Positions 17,504 to 26,227 of a stretch of DNA of 64,000 bases are shown here, piece by piece. Position 1 is the first letter of the stretch, and every line of letters begins with the position of its first letter. The translations under genes and the position numbers were made by a program. A model generated the notes under the pieces. It was not told where the DNA came from. It searched no databases and was given only the letters and a program-made list of their open reading frames with translations. Source of the DNA: NCED01 sp035493955. Its GTDB lineage: Bacteria > Pseudomonadota > Alphaproteobacteria > Caulobacterales > Caulobacteraceae. The DNA is taken from assembly GCA_035493955.1 (NCBI GenBank), contig DATJHI010000013.1, positions 1 through 64,000 of the forward strand. The letters run 5' to 3'.

Positions 17504-17677
17504 ATGAAGCCGTCCGCCTGGCCGCTGTTGCTGATCCTGGCTTTCGGCGCCTGCACCCCCACGGTCAAGGTGGAGGTCGCTCCCATCAACATCTACGCCA
17601 AGCTGGACGCCGACGTCCGGGTCCGCCTGGACAAGGAAGTTCAGTCCTTGATCCAGCAGAATCCCGCCCTGTTCTGA
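17504..17677 (+). CDS. ynbE: YnbE-like outer membrane lipoprotein
   Basis: Short lipoprotein: MKPSAWPLLLILAFGACTPT has a signal and lipobox (FGAC). The mature part VKVEVAPINIYAKLDADVRV matches the YnbE signature. ATG 17504 is favoured; an in-frame ATG at 17486 would lengthen the signal's n-region. In E. coli YnbE forms an oligomeric partner at the outer-membrane end of YdbH. Lies between ydbH and ydbL. Confidence 0.88.
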   Translation: MKPSAWPLLLILAFGACTPTVKVEVAPINIYAKLDADVRVRLDKEVQSLIQQNPALF

Positions 17678-17697
17678 GCGCGAAGGAGATGAACCCC

Positions 17698-18063
17698 ATG
17701 ATCTTCACCCGCAAGAGCCGCGCGCTCGGCCTCGCCGCTTTGGTCGCTGTCGCCCTGTCGGGCGTCGCGCCCGCCTACGCCGACGTCGTCCAGTCCAAGG
17801 CCGTCGTCGAGGCCGCCAAGGCCCAAGGCGGGGCCGGCGAGCAGGCCGATGGCTATCTTGGGATTGTCGCCGGCGGCGACGCGGCCCTTCGCGCCGCCGT
17901 GGCTGAGATTAACGCCGGCCGCGCCGAAGCCTATCGCGAAACGGCGGCCAAGACGGGTGTGACGCCCGAGGCGGCGGCCGAGGCCACCGCCCGCCAGCTG
18001 ATCGCCCGCGTGCCCCCTGGCCAGTACTACAAGCCCCTCGGCGGCGCCTGGACCCGAAAATAG
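17698..18063 (+). CDS. ydbL: YdbL family (DUF1318) periplasmic protein
   Basis: ATG 17698 lies a good distance after GAAGGAG. A signal peptide (MIFTRKSRALGLAALVAVAL ... PAYA) precedes a mature domain with DGYLGIVAGGDAALRAAVAE and ending in PPGQYYKPLGGAWTRK, typical of DUF1318. YdbL is reported to act as a chaperone-like regulator of YnbE assembly. Completes the trio. Confidence 0.9.
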   Translation: MIFTRKSRALGLAALVAVALSGVAPAYADVVQSKAVVEAAKAQGGAGEQADGYLGIVAGGDAALRAAVAEINAGRAEAYRETAAKTGVTPEAAAEATARQLIARVPPGQYYKPLGGAWTRK

Positions 18064-18090
18064 ACGCGACCTAAATCTCGCGCGAGCCGC

Positions 18091-19374
18091 TCAACCCCAG
18101 CCCAGTTCCGGCCGACGCTCAGCGGCGCGCCGGTGCGCCGCCCCGGGCCTGGGGCCGATCTGCAGCAGGATTTCGCGCACCCGGGGCCCCCCTGCCCCGG
18201 CCGTCCCGAACGGGTCGAAGTTAGGGTCCGGAACCTGGATGAAACCGGCCAGACCGCGCTTCAACAGGGCGGGCGCCTTGGCCGTCCAAGGCTTGATCAC
18301 GGCCTGGCTCGGCCAATCCACCAGATAGTGGAAGGCCACAGCGAACAGCACCGCCACGGCAAGGCCGCCGAACCATATCGCCCATTGCGCAGTCTGGCCC
18401 AAGCCGAAGCGGGCGCTGAGCGCGTGATCGACGCCGAAATAGATCACCCTGACGAACTCGCTGGTGACGAACAGGGCGAACGAAACCAGAGCCGCCTTCT
18501 CCAGGATCTTTGACGGCTTACGCACCGGCGCGGCCCCCGCCGCCAGGACCATCGCGGCGATGAGGGTCACGCTGAGGAAATCGTAGCGCCCTGCCGCCTG
18601 CAGCCCCGCCAGCAATCCGAACGACACGAGGCCGAGCAGGATCGCCGCCCAGCGCGGGATGATCAGGGTTTCGGCACAGATCGCCAGGGCGGCGCCGAGG
18701 AAGAACAGGGGCAAGGCGCGGATCGCGCCATCCTGCATCGGCATCTGATAGATCGGATAACCGAGGAATCGGCGCGCCAGGACGTCTGCCGCCGCCAGGC
18801 CCAGGAGGCCGAGGGCGATGGCCATGACCGGGCTCTGGATCCGCCTCATCGCCCGCCAAAGGGATGGAAAGGCAAGGTAGCAGACCATGAGCGCCGACAA
18901 GGACCAGACCGGCGCGTTCCAGCCTTTGCCCCCGAACGGCCCCAGCGCCTGGACCAGGAACACCTGACCAGGAAGCTCGCGCCAATCGAACCATTCCGGG
19001 TGCAGCGGTCGCACGCCGGCGGCCGTGGCCGCGAGCACGGCGATGACGAAGGCCGCGCTCATCATCAGGTGAGCGGGGACCACCCGGCTGGCGCGGCGGA
19101 GGAAGAACAGGCCGGTTCCGACCCGGCCGTCCACAACCCGTTGCCCATAGATGCGGGCCATGACGTAGCCCGAGACGATCAAGAAGAAGTCGGTGGCCAG
19201 ATAGCCCCGTTCGAACACCGGGTGCAGCCGAGGCAGCGGGATCGGAGATTCCGCCGAATAGTGGTGGATCACCATGCAGAAGGCGGCCAGGAAGCGCAGT
19301 CCATCCAGGGCTCCGCCCCGGCTGAGGGGCTGAGGCCGCGACGCGTCGGGTGTGCCGTCTCGAAACACGTTCAT
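18091..19374 (-). CDS. acyltransferase 3 family (OafA/YrhL-type) membrane protein
   Basis: About 427 residues with ten hydrophobic segments. The catalytic motif GLRFLAAFCMVIHHYS has the conserved Arg/His, and FFLIVSGYVMARIYGQR follows. Such enzymes O-acylate surface polysaccharides or lipids from acyl-CoA. ATG 19374 is taken because GGAAGGAC stands before it. A 60-residue soluble tail, Pro/Arg-rich, is unusual. No sugar-synthesis neighbours to give a substrate. Confidence 0.87.
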   Translation of the reverse strand: MNVFRDGTPDASRPQPLSRGGALDGLRFLAAFCMVIHHYSAESPIPLPRLHPVFERGYLATDFFLIVSGYVMARIYGQRVVDGRVGTGLFFLRRASRVVPAHLMMSAAFVIAVLAATAAGVRPLHPEWFDWRELPGQVFLVQALGPFGGKGWNAPVWSLSALMVCYLAFPSLWRAMRRIQSPVMAIALGLLGLAAADVLARRFLGYPIYQMPMQDGAIRALPLFFLGAALAICAETLIIPRWAAILLGLVSFGLLAGLQAAGRYDFLSVTLIAAMVLAAGAAPVRKPSKILEKAALVSFALFVTSEFVRVIYFGVDHALSARFGLGQTAQWAIWFGGLAVAVLFAVAFHYLVDWPSQAVIKPWTAKAPALLKRGLAGFIQVPDPNFDPFGTAGAGGPRVREILLQIGPRPGAAHRRAAERRPELGWG

Positions 19375-19441
19375 GTCCTTCCAGGCTCTGCAGCCGGAAG
19401 CGAGCAAGGACGGGGCCGCGGCGGCGTATCCCGCCCCCGCC

Positions 19442-21403
19442 TCAAACCGAGATCTGGGCGCCCATCTCCACCACCCGTCCGGGCGGCACGCCGAAGTAAC
19501 CGGTGGGATCTTCGGAATTGCGCATCAGGAAGGCGTAAAGCCGGAACCGCCACATCGCCAGGGCCGAGTTCTGGGCGTGGGCCACCAACCGGCGGCCCAC
19601 GAAGAACGAGGTGGTCATCAGGTCGAAGCGCAAGCCTTGCTTGGCCGCCAGGGTCAGGGCGCGCGGCACGTTCGGTCTCTCCATGAAACCGTAGCGCGCG
19701 ACCACCACGGTGAAGGTCGGATCCACCACCTGAACACTGAGCCGTTCGGCGTCGGGAACGCGCGGGGTGGGCGCAGTCCGGACCGTCAGGATCACATTGC
19801 GCTCATGCAGCACCTTGTTGTGCTTGAGGTTGTGAAGCAGCGCCACCGGGGCGGCTGTAGGATCGGAGGTCATGAACACCGCCGTTCCGGGCGACCGGTA
19901 GATGTTCGGCCCGACCAGCATCGGCGCCACCTCCGTCAGCGGAATAGACCCCTCGTGGACCTTCTCCCACAGCAGTTTGGACCCCCGCACCCAGGTGACC
20001 ATCAAAAGGACCAGCGCGCCGGCGATGGTCAGGGGTAGCCATCCGCCGGAGGGAATCTTCAGGCCATTGGCCGTCAGGAAGGTCAGATCCACCGCCAGCA
20101 GCGGAGCGACGAAGGCCGTCGCCCCCCACAGCGGCCACTTCCACAGCCGCCGCACCACGATGAAGGCCAGGCTGGTGGTCACGACCATGGTGCCGGTGAC
20201 CGCCAGCCCATAGGCGTTGCCCAGCGACTCGGAGGTCTTGAAGGCGGCGACAAGGAACAGCACGCCGAGCATGAGCAGCAGGTTGATGCTGGGAAGATAG
20301 ATCTGGCCTGCATGGCTTTCGGAGGTGTTGCGGGTGATCAGTCGCGGCAGCAGGCCGAGTTGGATGGCCTGTTGGGTCAGGGAGAAGGCTCCGGTGATCA
20401 CCGCCTGGCTGGCGATGATGGTGGCCGCCGTGGCCATCAGCACCATCGGTAGGCGCAGGAAGACCGGCGTCATCTGGAAGAACCAGTCCTGATCGCCGAT
20501 CGGACCGCCATGGGCGGCCCCCAGCGCCTGCAGCGCAAAGGCGCCTTGGCCAAGATAGTTGAGCATCAGGCACGGCAGAGCGAAAAACAGCCACGACGCC
20601 TGGATCGGCCAACGGCCGAAGTGACCCATGTCTGCGAACAGCGCCTCGGCCCCCGTCACCGTCAGGAAAATGGCGCCCAGGACCAGGAAACCCACCATGC
20701 CGTGATGGAACAGGAAGACGGCGGCCTCATACGGGCTGAAAGCCAGAAGAACGGCCGGATCGCGCGCAATCGACAGCAGTCCGACTACGGCGATGACCAG
20801 GAACCACAGGGCCATGATCGGACCGAACACCACCCCGACGCGGGCCGTCCCCCGCGACTGCACCGCGAACAGCCCGAACAGAAGGCCGATCGAGATCATC
20901 AACACCTGGGCCTGATGGATGTGCGTCCCCAACCCCGACACAGACCGGAGGCCTTCGACGGCGGACAACACCGATATGGCCGGCGTGATCGCGGCGTCGC
21001 CGTAGAACAGGGCCGCGCCGAACACCCCCAGAAGAAAGATCAACCCCGTGCGCCGCCCGACCGCCCGCTCGGCCAGGGCCATCAGCGACAGCACGCCGCC
21101 CTCGCCCCGGTTGTCGGCCCGCATCAGGAACAGCACATATTTGATCGTGACCACCAGGATCAGGGCCCACAGAGCCAGCGAGACCACGCCGATGATGTCG
21201 CCCCGCGCCATGTGCCGGTGGGAGGCCTGGGCCAGGGCCAGGCGGAAGGCGTAGAGCGGACTGGTGCCGATATCGCCGAACACCACCCCGATCGAACCGA
21301 TGGCCAGAGGCCAAAAGCGGCTGGGGGCGCCATGGGCGCCGAGAGGGGATTCGTTCGCGGATGGGGCGGCGCCGACCTCCGTCGCCTGGACAGAACTACC
21401 CAT
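19442..21403 (-). CDS. kup: Kup-type low-affinity potassium uptake protein
   Basis: 653 residues; 12 membrane segments. Family motifs: IGVVFGDIGTSPLYAF in the first helix, EGVLSLMALAER-like region (GEGGVLSLMAL), FYGDAAITPAISVLSAVEG, and a cytoplasmic C-terminal domain ending in PPGRVVEMGAQISV. It takes up K+ with protons. It is divergent from the kdp operon; the shared upstream region carries a tandem repeat that may bind KdpE. Confidence 0.95.
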   Translation of the reverse strand: MGSSVQATEVGAAPSANESPLGAHGAPSRFWPLAIGSIGVVFGDIGTSPLYAFRLALAQASHRHMARGDIIGVVSLALWALILVVTIKYVLFLMRADNRGEGGVLSLMALAERAVGRRTGLIFLLGVFGAALFYGDAAITPAISVLSAVEGLRSVSGLGTHIHQAQVLMISIGLLFGLFAVQSRGTARVGVVFGPIMALWFLVIAVVGLLSIARDPAVLLAFSPYEAAVFLFHHGMVGFLVLGAIFLTVTGAEALFADMGHFGRWPIQASWLFFALPCLMLNYLGQGAFALQALGAAHGGPIGDQDWFFQMTPVFLRLPMVLMATAATIIASQAVITGAFSLTQQAIQLGLLPRLITRNTSESHAGQIYLPSINLLLMLGVLFLVAAFKTSESLGNAYGLAVTGTMVVTTSLAFIVVRRLWKWPLWGATAFVAPLLAVDLTFLTANGLKIPSGGWLPLTIAGALVLLMVTWVRGSKLLWEKVHEGSIPLTEVAPMLVGPNIYRSPGTAVFMTSDPTAAPVALLHNLKHNKVLHERNVILTVRTAPTPRVPDAERLSVQVVDPTFTVVVARYGFMERPNVPRALTLAAKQGLRFDLMTTSFFVGRRLVAHAQNSALAMWRFRLYAFLMRNSEDPTGYFGVPPGRVVEMGAQISV

Positions 21404-21486
21404 CTTGGATCGCAGCGCCTCGGCTATTGGCCGCCGACTCTAGGACGCGCACCCGAGTTGCGGCTATGGCGATTGAAAGCTCGGGA

Positions 21487-21508
21487 CATAAAGATCGCAT
21501 AAAGATCG
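21487..21508. promoter_or_regulatory. tandem 11-bp direct repeat, candidate KdpE site
   Basis: CATAAAGATCG occurs twice in immediate succession (21487-21497, 21498-21508) between kup and kdp. OmpR-family regulators such as KdpE bind ~10-11-bp direct repeats, and the AT-rich core fits. It lies about 130 bp upstream of the first kdp reading frame. Confidence 0.6.
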
Positions 21509-21637
21509 GGCCTGACGCTCAAGGGTAGAATGCCGCCAGGGTCTTTACGCCGCCTTGATGCGGAACGACCTTCTCCCGCATTGAAACCACCGGGACATTC
21601 CAGGAGTCTTCTCGCTGTACTGAACAGGAGAAGGCGT

Positions 21638-21721
21638 ATGCCTGATCTCATCTATATTTTCGCCGGCCTGACCGTCTTCGCGATCTTCGCAGGTTACGCC
21701 GCCGCCCTGCGGAGGGTCTGA
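21638..21721 (+). CDS. 27-residue single-span membrane peptide preceding kdpF
   Basis: ATG 21638, with ACAGGAG upstream, gives MPDLIYIFAGLTVFAIFAGY then AAALRRV: one hydrophobic helix and a basic end. It resembles KdpF in size and design but is separate from the KdpF frame that follows two bases after its stop. Either a second K+-pump stabilising peptide or a leader-like peptide. Confidence 0.65.
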   Translation: MPDLIYIFAGLTVFAIFAGYAAALRRV

Positions 21722-21723
21722 CC

Positions 21724-21807
21724 TTGGTCGGACTGCTGTGGGCCGCCGGGGCGCTCGTCGTCGCCGGCTACATGCTGGTCGCCTTGCTGCGACCGGAAAA
21801 ATTCTAG
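21724..21807 (+). CDS. kdpF: KdpF, small stabilising subunit of the K+-ATPase
   Basis: TTG start at 21724 behind GGAGGG. The product (LVGLLWAAGALVVAGYMLVA then LLRPEKF) is 27 residues and ends in the typical KdpF tail RPEKF. KdpF is a single helix that stabilises KdpABC in lipid. kdpA follows 24 bp later behind AAAGGAG. Confidence 0.85.
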   Translation: MVGLLWAAGALVVAGYMLVALLRPEKF

Positions 21808-21831
21808 CGCCAACTCAAAAGGAGACCTCGC

Positions 21832-23541
21832 ATGGACTGGCGGGGCTGGGCGGAAATCGCCTTCACCATCGGCATGACCGTCGCCTTGGCCTGGCCGCTG
21901 GGACTCTATATGGCCCGGGTCTGGCAAGGGGAACGCACCTGGCTAGACCCCCTGCTCCGCCCCGTCGAGCGGCTGGTCTACGCCGCCTGCGGTATCAAGC
22001 CTGACAAGGGGCAGACCTGGATCGGCTACACCCTGGCGGTCATGGCCTTCAGCGGGGCGAGCTTCGTCGTCCTGTACCTGATCTTGCGGTTCCAGAATCT
22101 GCTGCCGCTGAATCCTCAACACGTGGCGGGCTTCTCGCCGGACCTGGCCTTCAACACCGCCATCAGCTTCGTCACCAACACCAACTGGCAGTCCTACGTC
22201 CCGGAAGCCGCCATCTCGACCTTCTCCCAGATGGCCGGCCTGACCTCGCACAACTTCCTGTCCGCCGCCGCCGGCATCGCCATCGCCGCAACCGTGGCCC
22301 GCGCCTTCGCCGCCAACCGGGGCCAAACGGTGGGCGATTTCTGGGTCGATCTCACCCGCATCAGCCTCTACGTGCTGCTCCCCGTTTCGATCGTCATGGC
22401 TCTGGTGTTCGTGGCCCTCGGCGAGCCTCAGACCCTGAGCGCCAACGCCCTCGCCACCACCCTCGAGGGCGGCAAGCAGATCATCTCCCTGTTTCCCGTC
22501 GCCAGCCAGGAGGCGATCAAGCAGTTCGGCACCAACGGCGGCGGTCTGTTCAACGCCAACTCCGCCCATCCGTTCGAGAACCCCAGCGCGATCACCAACC
22601 TGATCGAGATCGTCGCCATGAACGTGCTCGGTTTCGCCTGCGTGGTCGCCTTCGGTCGCGTGGCCCTGGCCGGAAAGGACGCCCGCGCCCTGGTCGCCGC
22701 CATGGTCGTCCTGCTCGCCGCCGGCGCCGCGACCATCTACGCCGCCGAAGCCCAGCCGGCCCCGGCCCTGGTCGCCGCCCATGCCGACGCCCAGGTCAAC
22801 ATGGAGGGAAAGGAGGTCCGCTTCGGCGCCCCCTCCACCGCGATCTGGACCGCCGCCACCACCGGGGCCTCCGACGGCGGCGTCAACGCCATGCACGACA
22901 GCCTGATGCCGCTCGGCGGCGGCATGGCCATGTTCCTGATCCAGCTCGGCGAGATCATCCCTGGCGGGGTCGGATCCGGCCTCTACGGCATGGTGGTCCT
23001 GGCCCTGATCGCGGTGTTCGTCGCCGGTCTCATGGTCGGGCGCACGCCCGAATATCTGGGCAAGAAGATCGAAGCCCGCGAGGTCAAGTTCGCCATGCTG
23101 GCGGTTCTGATCCTGCCGCTCTCCATCCTGGGCTTCGCCGCCGTCGCCGCCGTCCTGCCCATGGCGCTGAAAGGCCTGGAGAACAGCGGTCCGCACGGGC
23201 TCTCCGAGATCCTCTACGCCTACACTTCGGCGACGGGGAACAACGGCTCGGCCTTCGCCGGCCTCAGCGCCAACACGCCGTACTGGAACGCCACCTTGGG
23301 CGTCGCCATGCTGCTCGGCCGCTTCGCCTATATCGTGCCGGTGATGGCCATCGCCGGCTCCCTCGCCGCCAAGCCCAAGCTCGCGGCCTCGGCCGGGACC
23401 TTCCCCACCCATGGCGGCCTGTTCATCGGCCTGCTGATCGGCGTCATCCTGATCATGGGCGGCCTCTGCTTCTTCCCCGCCCTCGCGCTGGGCCCAATCA
23501 TCGAGCACTTCCAGGTGCTTCGCGCCGTGGCCGGCCACTGA
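21832..23541 (+). CDS. kdpA: potassium-transporting ATPase subunit A
   Basis: 569 residues, ten membrane segments. Selectivity-filter-like stretches include NTAISFVTNTNWQSY, QFGTNGGGLFNANSAHPFEN and TSATGNNGSAFAGL, matching KdpA. KdpA binds and channels K+ in the high-affinity P-type pump. Second gene of kdpFABC; preceded by a strong ribosome site. Confidence 0.97.
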   Translation: MDWRGWAEIAFTIGMTVALAWPLGLYMARVWQGERTWLDPLLRPVERLVYAACGIKPDKGQTWIGYTLAVMAFSGASFVVLYLILRFQNLLPLNPQHVAGFSPDLAFNTAISFVTNTNWQSYVPEAAISTFSQMAGLTSHNFLSAAAGIAIAATVARAFAANRGQTVGDFWVDLTRISLYVLLPVSIVMALVFVALGEPQTLSANALATTLEGGKQIISLFPVASQEAIKQFGTNGGGLFNANSAHPFENPSAITNLIEIVAMNVLGFACVVAFGRVALAGKDARALVAAMVVLLAAGAATIYAAEAQPAPALVAAHADAQVNMEGKEVRFGAPSTAIWTAATTGASDGGVNAMHDSLMPLGGGMAMFLIQLGEIIPGGVGSGLYGMVVLALIAVFVAGLMVGRTPEYLGKKIEAREVKFAMLAVLILPLSILGFAAVAAVLPMALKGLENSGPHGLSEILYAYTSATGNNGSAFAGLSANTPYWNATLGVAMLLGRFAYIVPVMAIAGSLAAKPKLAASAGTFPTHGGLFIGLLIGVILIMGGLCFFPALALGPIIEHFQVLRAVAGH

Positions 23542-23559
23542 ACCTTCGGAGATCGGACC

Positions 23560-25626
23560 ATGACGTCCACCACCGTCCATCTCGGCGACGACCGCCGCTC
23601 CGTCCTGGCCGGGAGCGCTTTCTCGCCGGCCATCCTCGGCCGCGCCGCCCGCGACGCCCTCGTCAAGCTCGACCCGCGCCGCCTGGTCGGCAATCCGGTC
23701 ATCCTGACCACCGAGATCGTGGCCATCCTGTCCACCGTCTCGGCGGTCTCAGCGGTGGTCCAGGGCGCCGCGGCCGCCTTCGCGGTCCAGATCGCCCTAT
23801 GGCTTTGGGCCACGGTGCTGTTCGCCAACTTCGCCGAGAGCGTCGCCGAAGGCCGGGGCAAGGCCGCCGCCGACGCGCTTCGGGCGACCCGGGTGACCAC
23901 CAAGGCCAAGCTGGTCGTCGTCGACGCCACTGGAGCCATCGTGCCCACGCCGGCGCATGAGCTCTGCGCCGGGGCGGTGATCCTGGTCGAGGCCGGCGAC
24001 GTAGTCCCCGCGGACGGGGAGATCATCGAAGGGGTCGCCTCCGTCAACGAGGCCGCGATCACCGGGGAATCCGCGCCGGTGATCCGCGAGGCCGGGGGCG
24101 ACCGTTCGGCGGTGACCGGCGGGACCACCGTGGTTTCCGACTGGATCAAGGTGGTGGTGACCTCCCAGCCGGGCGGGACCTTCCTTGACCGCATGATCGC
24201 CATGGTCGAGGGCGCCGACCGCCGGAAGACCCCCAACGAGGTGGCGCTGGCGGTGCTCCTGGCCGGTTTGACCCTGATCTTCCTGATCGCCGTAGTCAGC
24301 CTTTTGGGGCTCGCGAAATATTCCGGCGTCGCCCTGGACCCTCTGGTCCTCGGCTCCCTGTTCGTCTGCCTGATCCCCACCACCATCGGCGGACTGCTGT
24401 CGGCCATCGGCATCGCCGGCATGGACCGGCTGCTCAAGTTCAACGTCCTGGCCACCTCCGGCCGGGCGGTGGAGGCGGCGGGCGACTGCGACACCCTGCT
24501 GCTCGACAAAACCGGCACCATCACCTTCGGGGCCCGGATGGCCACCGACATCGTTCCGGCCCCCGGCGTCCTGCCCGACGCCGCCGTGCGCGCCGCCCTG
24601 ATGGCCTCCCTGGGCGACGAGACCCCCGAAGGCCGCTCGATCGTCGAATTTGCGCGGGGCCAAGGATTGGTCGCCGAGGCTCCGGCCGGCGCCCACATCA
24701 TCGCCTTCAGCGCCCATACCCGCCAATCGGGGCTCGAAGCCGACGGCCGGGCCTGGCGTAAGGGCGCGGTGGACGCGGTGCACAAGAGCCTGGACCTGCG
24801 GCCCGACCAGATCCCGGCCGAGCTGACTGCGGCCGTCGACCGCATCGCCCGCAGCGGAGGCACGCCCCTGGCGGTCAGCGAAGACGGGACGCTGGTCGCG
24901 GTGATCCACCTCAAGGACGTGATCAAGCCGGGGGTGAAGGAGCGCTTCGCCGACCTGCGCCGCATGGGTCTTCGCACCGTGATGATCACCGGGGACAACC
25001 CAGTCACCGCCGCCGCCATCGCCGGCGAGGCCGGAGTGGACGATTTCCTGGCCGAGGCCACCCCCGAGGACAAGCTGCGGCTGATCCGCGAGGAACAGGC
25101 CAAGGGCCGGCTGGTGGCCATGTGCGGCGACGGGGCCAACGACGCCCCGGCCCTGGCCCAGTCCGACGTCGGCGTGGCCATGCAGACCGGCGCCCAGGCG
25201 GCCCGCGAGGCCGGCAACATGGTCGACCTGGACAGCGACCCCACCAAGCTGATCGAGATCGTCGAGGTCGGCAAACAGATGCTGATCACCCGCGGGTCCC
25301 TGACCACCTTCTCCATCGCCAACGACGTGGCCAAGTACTTCGCCATCATTCCGGCGATCTTCGTGGTCGGCCTGCCTGCGCTCGGCGCGCTCAACGTCAT
25401 GGGCCTGTCCAGCCCCAGGAGCGCCATCCTGTCGGCGGTAATCTTCAACGCCCTGGTCATCGTGGCGCTGATCCCCCTGGCCCTGCGCGGAGTCAAATAC
25501 CGAGCCGTCGGCGCGGCCAAGCTCCTGTCGCGCAACCTCTTGATCTACGGCCTCGGCGGCCTCGTCGCCCCCTTTGTCGGCATCAAGATCATCGACCTGA
25601 TCGTGTCCGCGATCGGTCTCGTCTGA
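23560..25626 (+). CDS. kdpB: potassium-transporting ATPase subunit B (P-type ATPase)
   Basis: 688 residues. The phosphorylated Asp316 is in LLLDKTGTITFG; the actuator motif is ITGESAPVIRE; the hinge is MCGDGANDAPALAQSDVGVA; a nucleotide-binding segment KGAVDAV is seen. It hydrolyses ATP to drive K+ through KdpA. Usual length and order. Confidence 0.97.
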   Translation: MTSTTVHLGDDRRSVLAGSAFSPAILGRAARDALVKLDPRRLVGNPVILTTEIVAILSTVSAVSAVVQGAAAAFAVQIALWLWATVLFANFAESVAEGRGKAAADALRATRVTTKAKLVVVDATGAIVPTPAHELCAGAVILVEAGDVVPADGEIIEGVASVNEAAITGESAPVIREAGGDRSAVTGGTTVVSDWIKVVVTSQPGGTFLDRMIAMVEGADRRKTPNEVALAVLLAGLTLIFLIAVVSLLGLAKYSGVALDPLVLGSLFVCLIPTTIGGLLSAIGIAGMDRLLKFNVLATSGRAVEAAGDCDTLLLDKTGTITFGARMATDIVPAPGVLPDAAVRAALMASLGDETPEGRSIVEFARGQGLVAEAPAGAHIIAFSAHTRQSGLEADGRAWRKGAVDAVHKSLDLRPDQIPAELTAAVDRIARSGGTPLAVSEDGTLVAVIHLKDVIKPGVKERFADLRRMGLRTVMITGDNPVTAAAIAGEAGVDDFLAEATPEDKLRLIREEQAKGRLVAMCGDGANDAPALAQSDVGVAMQTGAQAAREAGNMVDLDSDPTKLIEIVEVGKQMLITRGSLTTFSIANDVAKYFAIIPAIFVVGLPALGALNVMGLSSPRSAILSAVIFNALVIVALIPLALRGVKYRAVGAAKLLSRNLLIYGLGGLVAPFVGIKIIDLIVSAIGLV

Positions 25627-25637
25627 AGGCCTTTCAC

Positions 25638-26219
25638 ATGCTCGCCCAACTCCGCCCCGCCCTGGTCGTCACCGTCTTCTTCACCCTGCTGCTAGGGATC
25701 GCCTACCCTCTCGCCATCACCGGCGTCGCCGGTCTCGTCTTTCCACACCAGGCCGAGGGCTCCTTGATCCGCGACCATGGGCGGGTGATCGGTTCGGCCC
25801 TGATCGGCCAATCCTTCGCGGCCCCGAAATATCTGCATTCCCGGCCGTCCGCGGCGGGCATGGGCTACGACGCCGCCAGTTCGTCGGGCTCCAACTACGG
25901 CCCGCTCAATCCCGACCTGGCCAAGCGGGTGGCGGGGGACGCCGCGGCGGTCCGCGCCTCCACCGGCCAGAGCCGCGTTCCCGACGACGCCGTGACCGCC
26001 TCGGCTTCGGGACTCGATCCCGACATCTCCCCGGCGTACGCTGCCCTGCAAGCGCGGCGGATCGCCGACGCGCGCGGGGCCGATCCCGCAGAGGTGCAGG
26101 CCGTGATCGATCGCAATACCGAGGCGCCGTTCCTGGGCTTCATCGGCCAGCCCCGCGTCAATGTGCTGCTGACCAACCGCGCATTGGACCTGCGTTTCCC
26201 CGGCCTGGTGCGGCGCTAG
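25638..26219 (+). CDS. kdpC: potassium-transporting ATPase subunit C
   Basis: 193 residues: one N-terminal span (LVVTVFFTLLLGIAYPLAIT) and a periplasmic domain with SFAAPKYLHSRPSA, GSNYGPLNPDL and SASGLDPDISP, all KdpC marks. It couples KdpA and KdpB. kdpD starts 9 bp later. Confidence 0.97.
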   Translation: MLAQLRPALVVTVFFTLLLGIAYPLAITGVAGLVFPHQAEGSLIRDHGRVIGSALIGQSFAAPKYLHSRPSAAGMGYDAASSSGSNYGPLNPDLAKRVAGDAAAVRASTGQSRVPDDAVTASASGLDPDISPAYAALQARRIADARGADPAEVQAVIDRNTEAPFLGFIGQPRVNVLLTNRALDLRFPGLVRR

Positions 26220-26227
26220 GCGGGGGC

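Noticed and set aside
21943..23580. 545-codon minus frame
   Set aside because: Shadow of kdpA: low-complexity Asp/Gly/His composition.
23328..25535. 735-codon minus frame
   Set aside because: Shadow of kdpB with Ser/Arg/Pro bias.
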